Positions 1-5,881 of a stretch of 7,727 nucleotides of DNA are shown here, in pieces. Location of the stretch: NCBI GenBank assembly GCA_030631875.1, contig DAOVKH010000078.1:1-7727 (forward strand), written 5' to 3'. The notes below the pieces were generated by a model that saw only the letters and a list, made by a program, of their open reading frames with translations, had not been told where the DNA came from and did not search any database. This DNA is from Deltaproteobacteria bacterium. GTDB lineage: Bacteria > Desulfobacterota > GWC2-55-46 > DRQE01. The position numbers and the translations under genes are program-made. Each line of letters begins with the position of its first letter. Positions within the stretch are counted from its first letter, which is position 1.

Positions 1-501
1 AACCAGCGGAGGCTCAGCCTTTACTTCTTGAGCCACGCCATCGCCAATAGGGGCATTGCCCGTGGGGCCACTGCCTGTAGAGCCGCCGCTCGTAAGGCCA
101 CTACCTTTAAGCTTAAGGGCAGTGCGTATGCGCTCAAGGGAATCCTCTATCGTCTCATCTATCTCGACCATCTCGGTCGTATCGGAATTAAAGACTAAAT
201 CTTCTAAAAAATCTCTCGAACGAACGAGTATATTGAGAGCATCTTCGCTTATCGTCTCCTTCTTACGGCGTAGGTCGCCAAGAAGACTCTCATAGTGGTG
301 TGAAAACGTATTTACATTGGGTTGGCCCACATAGGCCGACGAACCCTTTACCGAATGTATGGCACGGAAGAGCGCGTTGACCTCTTCTATATCAGAAGGA
401 TCGGCCTGAAGACGACCGAGTATATCATCGGCACGGTCGAGTATCTCTCTGGCCTCCTCCTTAAAGTCCTCTATAGAGTATCCATACAGGTCCTCAGACA
501 C
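1..501 (-). CDS. cheA: CheA histidine kinase, N-terminal part (cut by window edge)
   Basis: Only the first 167 codons are inside the window; the reading frame is still open at position 1. Residues 1-110 form a histidine phosphotransfer (Hpt/P1) domain with the motif FRAIHSVKGSS. His49 sits where CheA proteins are autophosphorylated, next to the conserved HSxKG core. From about residue 140 the chain becomes a Gly/Ser/Thr/Pro-rich linker, as expected before the P2 or dimerisation domain. The start is GTG at 501-499. It overlaps the cheB stop by one base (TAGTG) and has GGGAGGAG six bases upstream. CheA phosphorylates receiver partners such as CheY and CheB at chemoreceptor arrays. Whether this one controls flagella, pili or another output cannot be told, because its kinase and CheW-like domains and the rest of the operon lie outside. 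The Hpt assignment is seen directly; the CheA name is inferred from the Hpt fold and the cheB neighbour. Confidence 0.88.
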   Translation of the reverse strand, partial: MSEDLYGYSIEDFKEEAREILDRADDILGRLQADPSDIEEVNALFRAIHSVKGSSAYVGQPNVNTFSHHYESLLGDLRRKKETISEDALNILVRSRDFLEDLVFNSDTTEMVEIDETIEDSLERIRTALKLKGSGLTSGGSTGSGPTGNAPIGDGVAQEVKAEPPLV

Positions 502-515
502 TATACGCTCCTCCC
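501..515 (-). promoter_or_regulatory. Ribosome binding site and TAGTG coupling of cheB to cheA
   Basis: GGGAGGAG at 515-508 lies inside the last codons of cheB, six bases before the GTG at 501. The cheB stop TAG shares its last base with that GTG. This fixes the cheA start and suggests that ribosomes ending on cheB re-initiate on cheA, keeping the two proteins in proportion. Confidence 0.8.
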
Positions 516-2159
516 GACTTCCATCAGGATGTTCTTACCCATAGCACCGAGTGGAATTATGCGCGCCACACCCGTGCTGGCGACATTTTCGGGCTTAATG
601 GGGTTTAACGATGAATACGAATCCTGAGCAAAGACATTTGCGTCGCACTTTACAAGTTCTAAGAAACCAACCTTACCATCGCCGCCGTCGCCGGCCAGTA
701 CAACGCCGACACGCTTATCAAAGCCCTTGCACTTAATGGCGCTGAATAACATATTATCCAAGGGCTTAAAGTCCGGCGGAACAACACCCTCGACCTTCAT
801 CGCCACGACCTTAAAGGCTGTATGCAATTTATCATCTACCTTGGTTACACCAAATTGTATATCCTTGTCGCCGGAGGCGATGTAAACGCACCCGCGCTTT
901 AGGAGTGCAGGCTTATCGGCCGTCAAGACCTTTATCTTACTGTGTTTATCCAAGAACTCAACGAAACTTCTGGCGTGCTCTATGGAATGAAGATCGTCTA
1001 TTATGACGAACATAGCCGCGTCCATATCGTCTTCGAGTTGCGGAATCAACTGCATGAGCGATGTTAAACCGCCGACCATCGATGCTCCGACACAGACTAT
1101 CTTCCTTGCTCCGACATTTCCGTCTACATTCTTCTCGGCCGCATCTATAGTCTTTATACGTCGGGTCTTCATCAAATCGACCTGACTTGCCATGAGTACG
1201 GTCTTGGCTATGCGTTGTTGTTGCTCCTCAATACTTTCGGTGGCGAATTGCGATGGCTTTGTAATGTAGCTCGTCGCACCGCCAAGGAGTGCCTCCAAGG
1301 TCTCCGGGGCCATCTTCGTGGCAACGGCACTTATAACTACGACCGGACAACGATAGGTATCTTCAATCTCTATATCGTGCTGAGACTTTAAGAGTATGTC
1401 GTAGCCGCCGCTCATCATCCAGTAGAGTGTCTTTAGGCCGTCCATCCGTGGCATCTCCAAGTCGAGCGTCATTACGTCGGGCTGGAGTTCAGATAACATC
1501 TTAAGTGCTATAACGCCGTCTTCGGCCGCACCGACTACCTCAAAGCACGTCTCTTGACCGAGCATCTTTGAAATAACGCTTCGCCACATAGGCTGGTCGT
1601 CTACGACGAGCACGCGCACCTTACGAAGTGCTATAACGCCGTCGTCAGAGAGCTTCTTATATACCTCAAAGCTCTTATGCTGACCAAGGCCGCAGTGGTT
1701 TATGACCTTCTCTAAATTCTTCTTATTATCTACGAGACTTAGAAATACCCGCTCTTCGTCTACAAAGCTCTCTTGGGATATCTCTTTTATTATATGGGGG
1801 ATGTAGCCAAGCTTACCGTCTATCTCCTGACGGTCGAGTTTGAGGTGGTCTATCTTACGCATGCCCTCCATGATGAGTTCATGGTAGGAGCTTCGGAAGT
1901 TGCCGTTGCTATTTATATCTCTCGTAGTGACGAAACGAAACTTCCCCTCCTCCAAGGCAAGGGTGTGGTATATGGCCTCTTCGTTGTTTAGGTAATCGCC
2001 GGCCTTTGCCCAGACGGCCATACCTTCGTCAAAGTGCACCACGGCATTCTCCTGACCACTCGTTATGGTAAGGATACCGGTCGTCTTCGCAAGACCCCAC
2101 ATCTGTATCAGGTCTACGAGACTACTTTCATTTGGACCAAAGAACCCTTCAGATGACAT
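501..2159 (-). CDS. cheB: PATAN (DUF4388)-receiver-CheB methylesterase-like protein with altered catalytic triad
   Basis: This 552-residue protein is much longer than the usual 350-residue CheB. Residues 10-80 look like a PATAN/DUF4388 domain (SLVDLIQMWGLAKTTG, then an HFDEG strand and a GEEA-like helix), followed to about 178 by the helical segment often seen after it. Residues 181-303 are a response receiver: acidic pair D187/D188, phospho-acceptor D233 in TLDLEMPRMDG, S277 and K301 (ITKPS). There is an extra loop of roughly 15 residues near 250-270. Residues 351-546 follow the CheB methylesterase domain, which removes methyl groups from chemoreceptor glutamates. The nucleophile is kept (S360 in GASMVGG) and so is the Asp (D494 in GDGGDG). 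However, the QHMP motif carrying the catalytic His reads DDLH (388-391), so activity is doubtful unless H391 substitutes. The start ATG has GAGGTGA five bases upstream. Co-translated with cheA. Confidence 0.85.
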   Translation of the reverse strand: MSSEGFFGPNESSLVDLIQMWGLAKTTGILTITSGQENAVVHFDEGMAVWAKAGDYLNNEEAIYHTLALEEGKFRFVTTRDINSNGNFRSSYHELIMEGMRKIDHLKLDRQEIDGKLGYIPHIIKEISQESFVDEERVFLSLVDNKKNLEKVINHCGLGQHKSFEVYKKLSDDGVIALRKVRVLVVDDQPMWRSVISKMLGQETCFEVVGAAEDGVIALKMLSELQPDVMTLDLEMPRMDGLKTLYWMMSGGYDILLKSQHDIEIEDTYRCPVVVISAVATKMAPETLEALLGGATSYITKPSQFATESIEEQQQRIAKTVLMASQVDLMKTRRIKTIDAAEKNVDGNVGARKIVCVGASMVGGLTSLMQLIPQLEDDMDAAMFVIIDDLHSIEHARSFVEFLDKHSKIKVLTADKPALLKRGCVYIASGDKDIQFGVTKVDDKLHTAFKVVAMKVEGVVPPDFKPLDNMLFSAIKCKGFDKRVGVVLAGDGGDGKVGFLELVKCDANVFAQDSYSSLNPIKPENVASTGVARIIPLGAMGKNILMEVGRSV

Positions 2160-2255
2160 CTTTCACCTCAAGAATAAACTTCGCCACGCTATTGTTTTTA
2201 TTAAAGAATAGTAAGTTACTAATAATATTTTAATAATTCTTATTCAGGCCTATTT

Positions 2256-2284
2256 ATTCTAATTAATTCCGTCAAGGAATTCAA
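2256..2284 (-). promoter_or_regulatory. Candidate sigma-70 promoter for the cheB-cheA operon
   Basis: TTGAAT (2284-2279) and TAGAAT (2261-2256) are separated by 17 bases in very AT-rich DNA. This would give a leader of about 90 bases before cheB. A small palindrome, AGTAA-G-TTACT (2210-2220), sits in that leader and could be an operator, or chance in AT-rich sequence. No sigma-54 or sigma-28 flagellar motif was seen. Match quality is moderate (4/6 and 5/6). Confidence 0.35.
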
Positions 2285-2343
2285 GAACTTTTTGATATTA
2301 AAGGAGATTTCAGTTTTCAGGGTCTTTTTGAGGTGCAGGGGTG

Positions 2344-2370
2344 AGGTGCGAACCTCTATGGTCCGCACCT
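2344..2370. other. Perfectly balanced intergenic hairpin downstream of the MORN gene
   Basis: AGGTGCG (2344-2350) pairs with CGCACCT (2364-2370). After one A/C mismatch, ACC pairs with GGT around a TCTAT loop. On the minus strand it lies 52 bases past the MORN stop codon, but no T-run follows it, so it is not a textbook intrinsic terminator. GAGGTGC also occurs as a direct repeat at 2330-2336 and 2343-2349. It could be an RNA 3'-end stabiliser, a binding site or a repeat remnant. Confidence 0.5.
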
Positions 2371-2421
2371 ACTTTCATTTAGATCTATAAAAGATAATTT
2401 GTAGAGATTAATATTAAGTTA

Positions 2422-3954
2422 TTATTTGGTAAAGTTATCATCTACCCACTGGCCGCTCTCGACGGTGCCGTTGGCGTAGGTCATGGTGCCCGTGCCATGC
2501 TTTTTATTCTTTACCCAATCGCCGGAGTATTTATCGCCGTTGGCGAGGGTGAAAGTACCCTTGCCGTCCTTTTTATGGTCTTTCCACTCGCCATCATATT
2601 CATTACCATTTGCCCATCTGTGAATACCTTTACCGTGCCTATTACCTTGCTTCCACTCGCCGACATACTTACCGCCGTTTGCCCACGTGTAGGTACCTAT
2701 GCCGTACTCCTTATCATCCTTCCAATCGCCGACATATTTTTGGCCGCTGGCCAATGTCTTCGTCCCTTTACCGTGCCTCTTACCATCCTTCCAATCGCCT
2801 ACATACTTACTGCCGTCTGCCCATGTGAAGGTACCCTTGCCGTGCCTATTGCCCTTCCACTCGCCGACATGCTTACTGCCGTCTGCCCATGTGAAGGTAC
2901 CCGTGCCGTGCTTGTCACCGTCTTTCCACTCACCGACATACTTATTGCCGTCTGCCCATGTTAAGGTACCCTTGCCGTTGCGATAGCCATTAATAAACTC
3001 GCCGACGTATTTATCACCTTTGGCCCATGTAAAGGTCCCTGTGCCGTGTTGATAGCCATCCTTCCACTCACCGACGTACTTATTTCCATCTGTAAAGGTC
3101 AAGGTGCCTGTACCGTGGTATTTGTCATTCTTCCACTCACCTGCATATTTATCACCATCTCCCCAATACATGGTTCCCTCACCGTGCTTGTTGTTATATT
3201 CATACTCACCGACATATTTTTGTCCATTGGACCACGTGAAAGTCCCTTTACCGTGCCTCTTACTGTCCTTCCACTCGCCGACATACTTACCGCCGAATGA
3301 GTAGATCTCCGTCCCTGTGCCGTACCTGTAACCTTCTATCCACTCACCAACATACTCATTACCGTTAGCGTAGGTCTGCGTCCCTGTGCCGTGTTTTTTA
3401 CCGTCTTTCCACTCGCCGGTATATTTGTCTCCACTTTGGTCCCACGTGTAGGTACCTCTGCCGTGGTATTTGTCATCCTTCCACTCACCAACATACTTAT
3501 TTCCGTTAGGGTAAGTCATCGTTCCTGTGCCGTAAAATTTGCTGTATCTAAGTTCACCTGTATATTTTTGTCCGTTGAGCCAAGTATAAGTTCCTGTGCC
3601 GTGCTTCTTACCATCCTTCCAATCACCGGCATACTTCTGTCCTTTAGAGTAAGTCATCGTTCCTGTGCCGTGAATATACCCATCTCTAAATTCACCTGTA
3701 TATTTTTGTCCGTTGGGCCAAGTATGAGTCCCTCTGCCTTGCTTTTCACCGTATCTCCAGTCACCGGCATACTTCTGTCCGTCTGCCCAAGTGTAGGTAC
3801 CTGTGCCATGGTTCTTGCCATCTGAGTTATAGTTGCCACGATAGATGTCACCGTTATCGTAATGATTGACATCATAGTACCCCATGACGCTGTCGGGGTT
3901 CATTAAGGCAAGTGAAAAAACAAATAGAGCTATTATCAAATAAATTTTTTTCAT
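2422..3954 (-). CDS. Exported MORN-repeat protein (about 20 repeats)
   Basis: The 510-residue product begins with a Sec-type signal peptide: KK, then a hydrophobic core from about 4 to 18, with likely cleavage near VMG/YYD at residue 25. From residue 38 to 499 it is an unbroken array of 20 MORN repeats, mostly 23 residues, with consensus Y-x-G-x-W-K-x-G-x-x-H-G-x-G-T-x-T-W-x-x-G-x-K, plus a half repeat at the C terminus. Lengths vary only in repeats 1, 6 and 20 (24 residues) and 15 (22). MORN arrays form long beta-hairpin rods that act as scaffolds or bind lipids or proteins. No catalytic domain is fused, so this one is probably a periplasmic or secreted scaffold or adhesion rod, but the actual role is unknown. 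The start ATG has AGGAG eleven bases upstream, slightly distant. It appears monocistronic, with its own promoter and palindromic elements on both sides. Confidence 0.88.
   Translation of the reverse strand: MKKIYLIIALFVFSLALMNPDSVMGYYDVNHYDNGDIYRGNYNSDGKNHGTGTYTWADGQKYAGDWRYGEKQGRGTHTWPNGQKYTGEFRDGYIHGTGTMTYSKGQKYAGDWKDGKKHGTGTYTWLNGQKYTGELRYSKFYGTGTMTYPNGNKYVGEWKDDKYHGRGTYTWDQSGDKYTGEWKDGKKHGTGTQTYANGNEYVGEWIEGYRYGTGTEIYSFGGKYVGEWKDSKRHGKGTFTWSNGQKYVGEYEYNNKHGEGTMYWGDGDKYAGEWKNDKYHGTGTLTFTDGNKYVGEWKDGYQHGTGTFTWAKGDKYVGEFINGYRNGKGTLTWADGNKYVGEWKDGDKHGTGTFTWADGSKHVGEWKGNRHGKGTFTWADGSKYVGDWKDGKRHGKGTKTLASGQKYVGDWKDDKEYGIGTYTWANGGKYVGEWKQGNRHGKGIHRWANGNEYDGEWKDHKKDGKGTFTLANGDKYSGDWVKNKKHGTGTMTYANGTVESGQWVDDNFTK
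2458..3843 (-). repeat. About 69-bp coding tandem repeat array encoding the MORN units
   Basis: The gene is a tandem array with a 69-base period. Most units have drifted, but some neighbours remain almost identical: a 31-base identical stretch occurs at 2806-2836 and 2872-2902, and a close third copy begins near 2942. The 66-base spacing of the first two reflects an in-frame loss of one codon in repeat 15. The periodic codon pattern also opens long spurious reading frames on the plus strand. Confidence 0.85.
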
Positions 3955-3984
3955 CTTTAGATCGTCTCCTGAGTTTTTTATGTA

Positions 3985-4012
3985 ATTAGTTTTAGCGGTT
4001 AAATCCTGTCAA
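3985..4012 (-). promoter_or_regulatory. Candidate sigma-70 promoter of the MORN gene
   Basis: A perfect TTGACA (4012-4007) is followed after 16 bases by ACTAAT (3990-3985), a 4/6 match to the -10 consensus. Transcription would start near 3978, leaving a leader of about 24 bases with AGGAG at 3970-3966 before the ATG at 3954. Confidence 0.5.
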
Positions 4013-4036
4013 CAAAGAGAAAAGTTCATAGGCGAG

Positions 4037-4050
4037 GGGGCAGTGGCCCC
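4037..4050. other. GC-rich REP-like hairpin between element A and the MORN promoter
   Basis: GGGGC and GCCCC form a five-pair stem around the loop AGTG, followed directly by GTAG at 4051-4054. Composition and core resemble the two REP-like palindromes at 5825-5880, but GTAG is on the opposite side of the stem, so membership of one family is uncertain. Together with element A it may end transcription from ilvE before the MORN promoter. Confidence 0.4.
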
Positions 4051-4075
4051 GTAGCACAGAAAATAAAGATCTCCT

Positions 4076-4198
4076 GCGGCAAAGAAAATTGGTCGTATTC
4101 GAGGCGTGTGAGATATCAGGAGCGCGGCGTAGTTTTATCTACGTCAAGCGACTGATATCGAAACACAACAAAGAAGACGGGCAATTCTCGCGCCGCCC
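4076..4198 (-). repeat. Nested palindromic element A, 3' of ilvE
   Basis: This is a roughly 123-base imperfect palindrome with four levels. The outer pairing is GCGGC (4076-4080) with GCCGC (4192-4196). Next, GAAAATTG (4084-4091) pairs with CAATTCTC (4182-4189), with one mismatch. Then GATATCAG (4112-4119) pairs perfectly with CTGATATC (4152-4159). At the tip, CGTAG (4128-4132) pairs with CTACG (4139-4143) around the loop TTTTAT. Element B (6766-6889) has the same plan, the same loop and the same ends (GCGGCAAAGA and TCGCGCCGCCC) but different stem sequences. On the minus strand its first G is the last base of the ilvE stop codon TAG. It could be a non-autonomous mobile repeat, a structured 3' UTR or an atypical terminator; no long T-run follows. 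Confidence 0.75.
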
Positions 4199-5112
4199 TA
4201 TACAGGGTAGCGCCAAGAATTATAGTCGTTATTCCTACCGCAGATAATATCGAAGTAGGTCTTCTGGATTTGCTTGGTTATGGGGCCGGGCTTGCCTGTG
4301 CCGATTACCCTGTCGTCTACCTCACGGATGGGTGTTATCTCGGCGGCAGTGCCGGTGAAGAATGCCTCGTCGGCGATATACAACTCGTCGCGCGTAAAGC
4401 GCGCCTCTACTACCTCTAAGCCCGCGGCACGTGCTATCTTGATGACGGCATCACGAGTTATGCCGTCCAAGACCGTCGTTATGGGTGTCGTCTTTATTAT
4501 ACCGTTCCTTACCATGAAGATATTTTCGCCGCTCCCTTCGGAGACGTAGCCGTCTGTGTCGAGCAGGATGGCCTCATCGTAGCCGCCCTTAACGGCCTCG
4601 CGCTTGGCGAGTATGGAGTTTACGTAACTGCCGCAGACCTTGGCCTTTGTCATGGCGGCATTTATGTGGTGGCGGGCGAATGACGATATCTTCGTGCGTA
4701 TGCCCTTCTCCATGCCGTCTTCGCCGAGGTATGCGCCCCACGGCCACGCCGCGACGGCTACACTTACTCGATTATCCTTTGGATACAAGCCCATCGAGCC
4801 TTCGCCGAGAAAGGCGATGACACGAATGTAGGCGGCCTTCAAATCGTTTTTCTGAAGCGTTTCGATTATTGCCGCGTTTACCTCGTCTTCTGTAAAGGGC
4901 ATCTCAATCTGAACTATCTTTGCCGACTCGAAGAGCCGCTTTGTGTGCTCCTTCAGGCGAAAGACTATGGACTTACCGTCGTCTCCCTCGTAGCACCTGA
5001 TACCCTCAAATACGCCGAGCCCATAGTGAAGCGCGTGCGTCAGTATATGTACATTCGCGTCCTCCCAATTAACAAGCCTTCCGTCCAACCAAATCTTCTT
5101 TGCCTTTTCCAC
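4198..5112 (-). CDS. ilvE: Branched-chain-amino-acid aminotransferase (IlvE, PLP fold class IV)
   Basis: This 304-residue enzyme is the usual length for IlvE. It carries out the last step of valine, leucine and isoleucine synthesis, moving the amino group between glutamate and the branched 2-oxo acids, in the cytoplasm. Visible landmarks are ALHYGLGVFEGIR (residues 27-39), the PLP lysine K158 in TKAKVCGSYVNS, the cofactor-binding stretch YVSEGSGENIF (E192), LDGITRDAVI (215-224) and FFTGTAAEITPI (251-262). The start is GTG at 5112-5110 with AAGGAG eight bases upstream. It begins 21 bases after the small membrane protein gene, so the two are probably co-transcribed. The stop codon merges with element A. 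No leader peptide or attenuator was seen. D-amino-acid aminotransferase and aminodeoxychorismate lyase share this fold, but the residue pattern fits IlvE best. Confidence 0.95.
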   Translation of the reverse strand: MEKAKKIWLDGRLVNWEDANVHILTHALHYGLGVFEGIRCYEGDDGKSIVFRLKEHTKRLFESAKIVQIEMPFTEDEVNAAIIETLQKNDLKAAYIRVIAFLGEGSMGLYPKDNRVSVAVAAWPWGAYLGEDGMEKGIRTKISSFARHHINAAMTKAKVCGSYVNSILAKREAVKGGYDEAILLDTDGYVSEGSGENIFMVRNGIIKTTPITTVLDGITRDAVIKIARAAGLEVVEARFTRDELYIADEAFFTGTAAEITPIREVDDRVIGTGKPGPITKQIQKTYFDIICGRNNDYNSWRYPV

Positions 5113-5133
5113 GTGAATTACTCCTTATATGTT

Positions 5134-5484
5134 TTATGAATCCCAAAGCAGTATATAAATTTTATTAAAGAATAAAAAGAGCGACGCGCCGAGTACCAGA
5201 GCCGCTACGGCCTTTGGCTTACTCTGCCTCTTACAGAGTGCGATTATCGAAAGAACGAGTGCCAATCCTGCTATAGGATACGATGAAAAGGATACGTATG
5301 TAAAGATACTTTCCTTGGTCGTATCTGGCAGAGGCAGGCCTGCCCTCTCTGCCAGAAGAAAGGCCATCATCTCGACAAGTGCCAGCTTCGCGAATACGAT
5401 GAATACCACCCACGCCACGATTGCCGTAACGAGCGAGAATATGGCGTAGTCGGTCTTTTTTTGTTTTTTGGCTTCTTTAGTGAT
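5134..5484 (-). CDS. Small three-helix membrane protein (paralogue 1), probable ATC start
   Basis: I do not recognise a named family. With the start at ATC 5484 the product has 116 residues: a short hydrophilic, lysine-rich head (residues 2-12, KEAKKQKK), a long hydrophobic helix from about 13 to 45, a polar loop with LPLPDTTKE, a second helix near 63-85 (VSFSSYPIAGLALVLSIIAL), a basic turn KRQSKPK, and a third helix near 91-113. The first canonical start codon is GTG at 5418. It lies inside the first helix, has no Shine-Dalgarno site, and would drop DYAIFSLVTAI, which is conserved in the tandem paralogue at 5503-5799. Only ATC fits the AAGGAG seven bases upstream. It follows its paralogue by 18 bases and precedes ilvE by 21, suggesting one transcript. 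Function unknown; an inner-membrane location is inferred. Confidence 0.75.
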   Translation of the reverse strand: MTKEAKKQKKTDYAIFSLVTAIVAWVVFIVFAKLALVEMMAFLLAERAGLPLPDTTKESIFTYVSFSSYPIAGLALVLSIIALCKRQSKPKAVAALVLGASLFLFFNKIYILLWDS

Positions 5485-5497
5485 GGTGGTGCTCCTT
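5482..5497 (-). promoter_or_regulatory. Shine-Dalgarno site pointing to an ATC start codon (paralogue 1)
   Basis: AAGGAG at 5497-5492 lies seven bases before ATC at 5484-5482. Between the paralogue 2 stop codon (5505-5503) and the conserved first helix there is no ATG, GTG or TTG in any minus-strand frame. ATC is the only near-cognate codon at the right distance. Confidence 0.6.
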
Positions 5498-5502
5498 GGG
5501 GT

Positions 5503-5799
5503 TTATAAATATAAAAAAAGCATCGCGCTAAGTGATAAAAATAACATGCCCCCCAATATCACACTCAATACAATAGCTACTATGCTTTGTTCTTTACGAA
5601 TTGCAACCACCACAAATACAAGGGAAGCAAAAGAAAGCGGGTACGACAGCGATGCTAATATTGCATATAATAATGACGGCTCTGACGTATTCCCTGCCAG
5701 TATTAAAAATAAAATAAGCACCACCCACGCCACGATAGCCGTAACGAGCGATAATATAGCGTAGTCTCGCTCTTTTGGTTTTTCTTCTTCTTCAGAGAT
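5503..5799 (-). CDS. Small three-helix membrane protein (paralogue 2), probable ATC start
   Basis: The 98-residue product (from ATC at 5799) is a shorter tandem relative of the next gene. Its head is acidic (SEEEEKPKERD), where the paralogue's is basic. The DYAILSLVTAIVAWVV helix is nearly identical, and further helices run at about 44-66 (with SYPLSFASLVFVVVAI) and 72-98. It lacks the longer loop after helix 1. GTG at 5733 is the first standard start but falls inside helix 1 without a ribosome site, while AAGGAGG precedes the ATC by six bases. The stop TAA lies 18 bases before the paralogue's start. Upstream, REP-like palindromes separate it from the exported protein gene at 5882, and no clear promoter is visible, so it may depend on read-through. 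The family is unrecognised; these may be small sensors, subunits or stress proteins, with nothing to decide between them. Confidence 0.75.
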   Translation of the reverse strand: MSEEEEKPKERDYAILSLVTAIVAWVVLILFLILAGNTSEPSLLYAILASLSYPLSFASLVFVVVAIRKEQSIVAIVLSVILGGMLFLSLSAMLFLYL

Positions 5800-5812
5800 A
5801 ACGGGCCTCCTT
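5797..5812 (-). promoter_or_regulatory. Shine-Dalgarno site pointing to an ATC start codon (paralogue 2)
   Basis: AAGGAGG (5812-5806) stands six bases before ATC (5799-5797). Upstream the frame is open back to a TAG at 5843-5841, but it contains no ATG, GTG or TTG. The same ATC-plus-site arrangement occurs in the tandem paralogue, which argues against a sequencing error. Confidence 0.6.
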
Positions 5813-5824
5813 AGTTTTAAAGAC

Positions 5825-5880
5825 GGTGGGCGCGGCCCGGGCTACGGGGCTCTTTTGGTGGGCAGAGCCCGGCCTACGAG
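5825..5880 (-). repeat. Two tandem REP-like palindromes with GTAG heads
   Basis: Two diverged units of about 32 bases lie head to tail. Read on the minus strand, each starts with GTAG followed by a GGGC-loop-GCCC hairpin and CCACC: GTAGGCCGGGC-TCT-GCCCACC and GTAGCCCGGGC-CGC-GCCCACC. A second folding pairs GGGCTCT (5847-5853) with AGAGCCC (5864-5870) across the unit boundary. A GTAG head in front of a small GC-rich hairpin is the hallmark of bacterial REP sequences mobilised by RAYT transposases, but no RAYT gene is in the window. They lie between two genes and begin within a few bases of a stop codon. Confidence 0.6.
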
Positions 5881-5881
5881 G

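Noticed and set aside
322..627. Plus-strand open frame of 101 codons
   Set aside because: It is antisense to the well-supported cheA Hpt domain and the cheB C terminus, with no recognisable motif.
2160..2421. Riboswitch or small RNA in the gap before cheB
   Set aside because: Apart from the short hairpin and a candidate promoter, the sequence is AT-rich and has no recognisable aptamer core.
2497..2964. Long hydrophobic plus-strand reading frame, and similar ones at 2699-2986, 3046-3300 and 3391-3825
   Set aside because: They are antisense to the MORN gene. Their repeating amino acid pattern follows the 69-base coding period, and no ribosome sites were seen.
4076..4198. Element A as an integron attC site or a CRISPR repeat
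   Set aside because: There are no GTTRRRY/RYYYAAC core sites, no integrase, no regular repeat-spacer array, and only two diverged copies far apart.
4076..4198. Element A as a simple intrinsic terminator
   Set aside because: The stem is far too long and interrupted, no clear T-run follows on the minus strand, and the conserved loop and ends are not needed for termination.
5134..5418. Shorter version of membrane paralogue 1 starting at GTG 5418
   Set aside because: It would begin inside the first helix, without a ribosome site, and would leave out residues strongly conserved with the paralogue.
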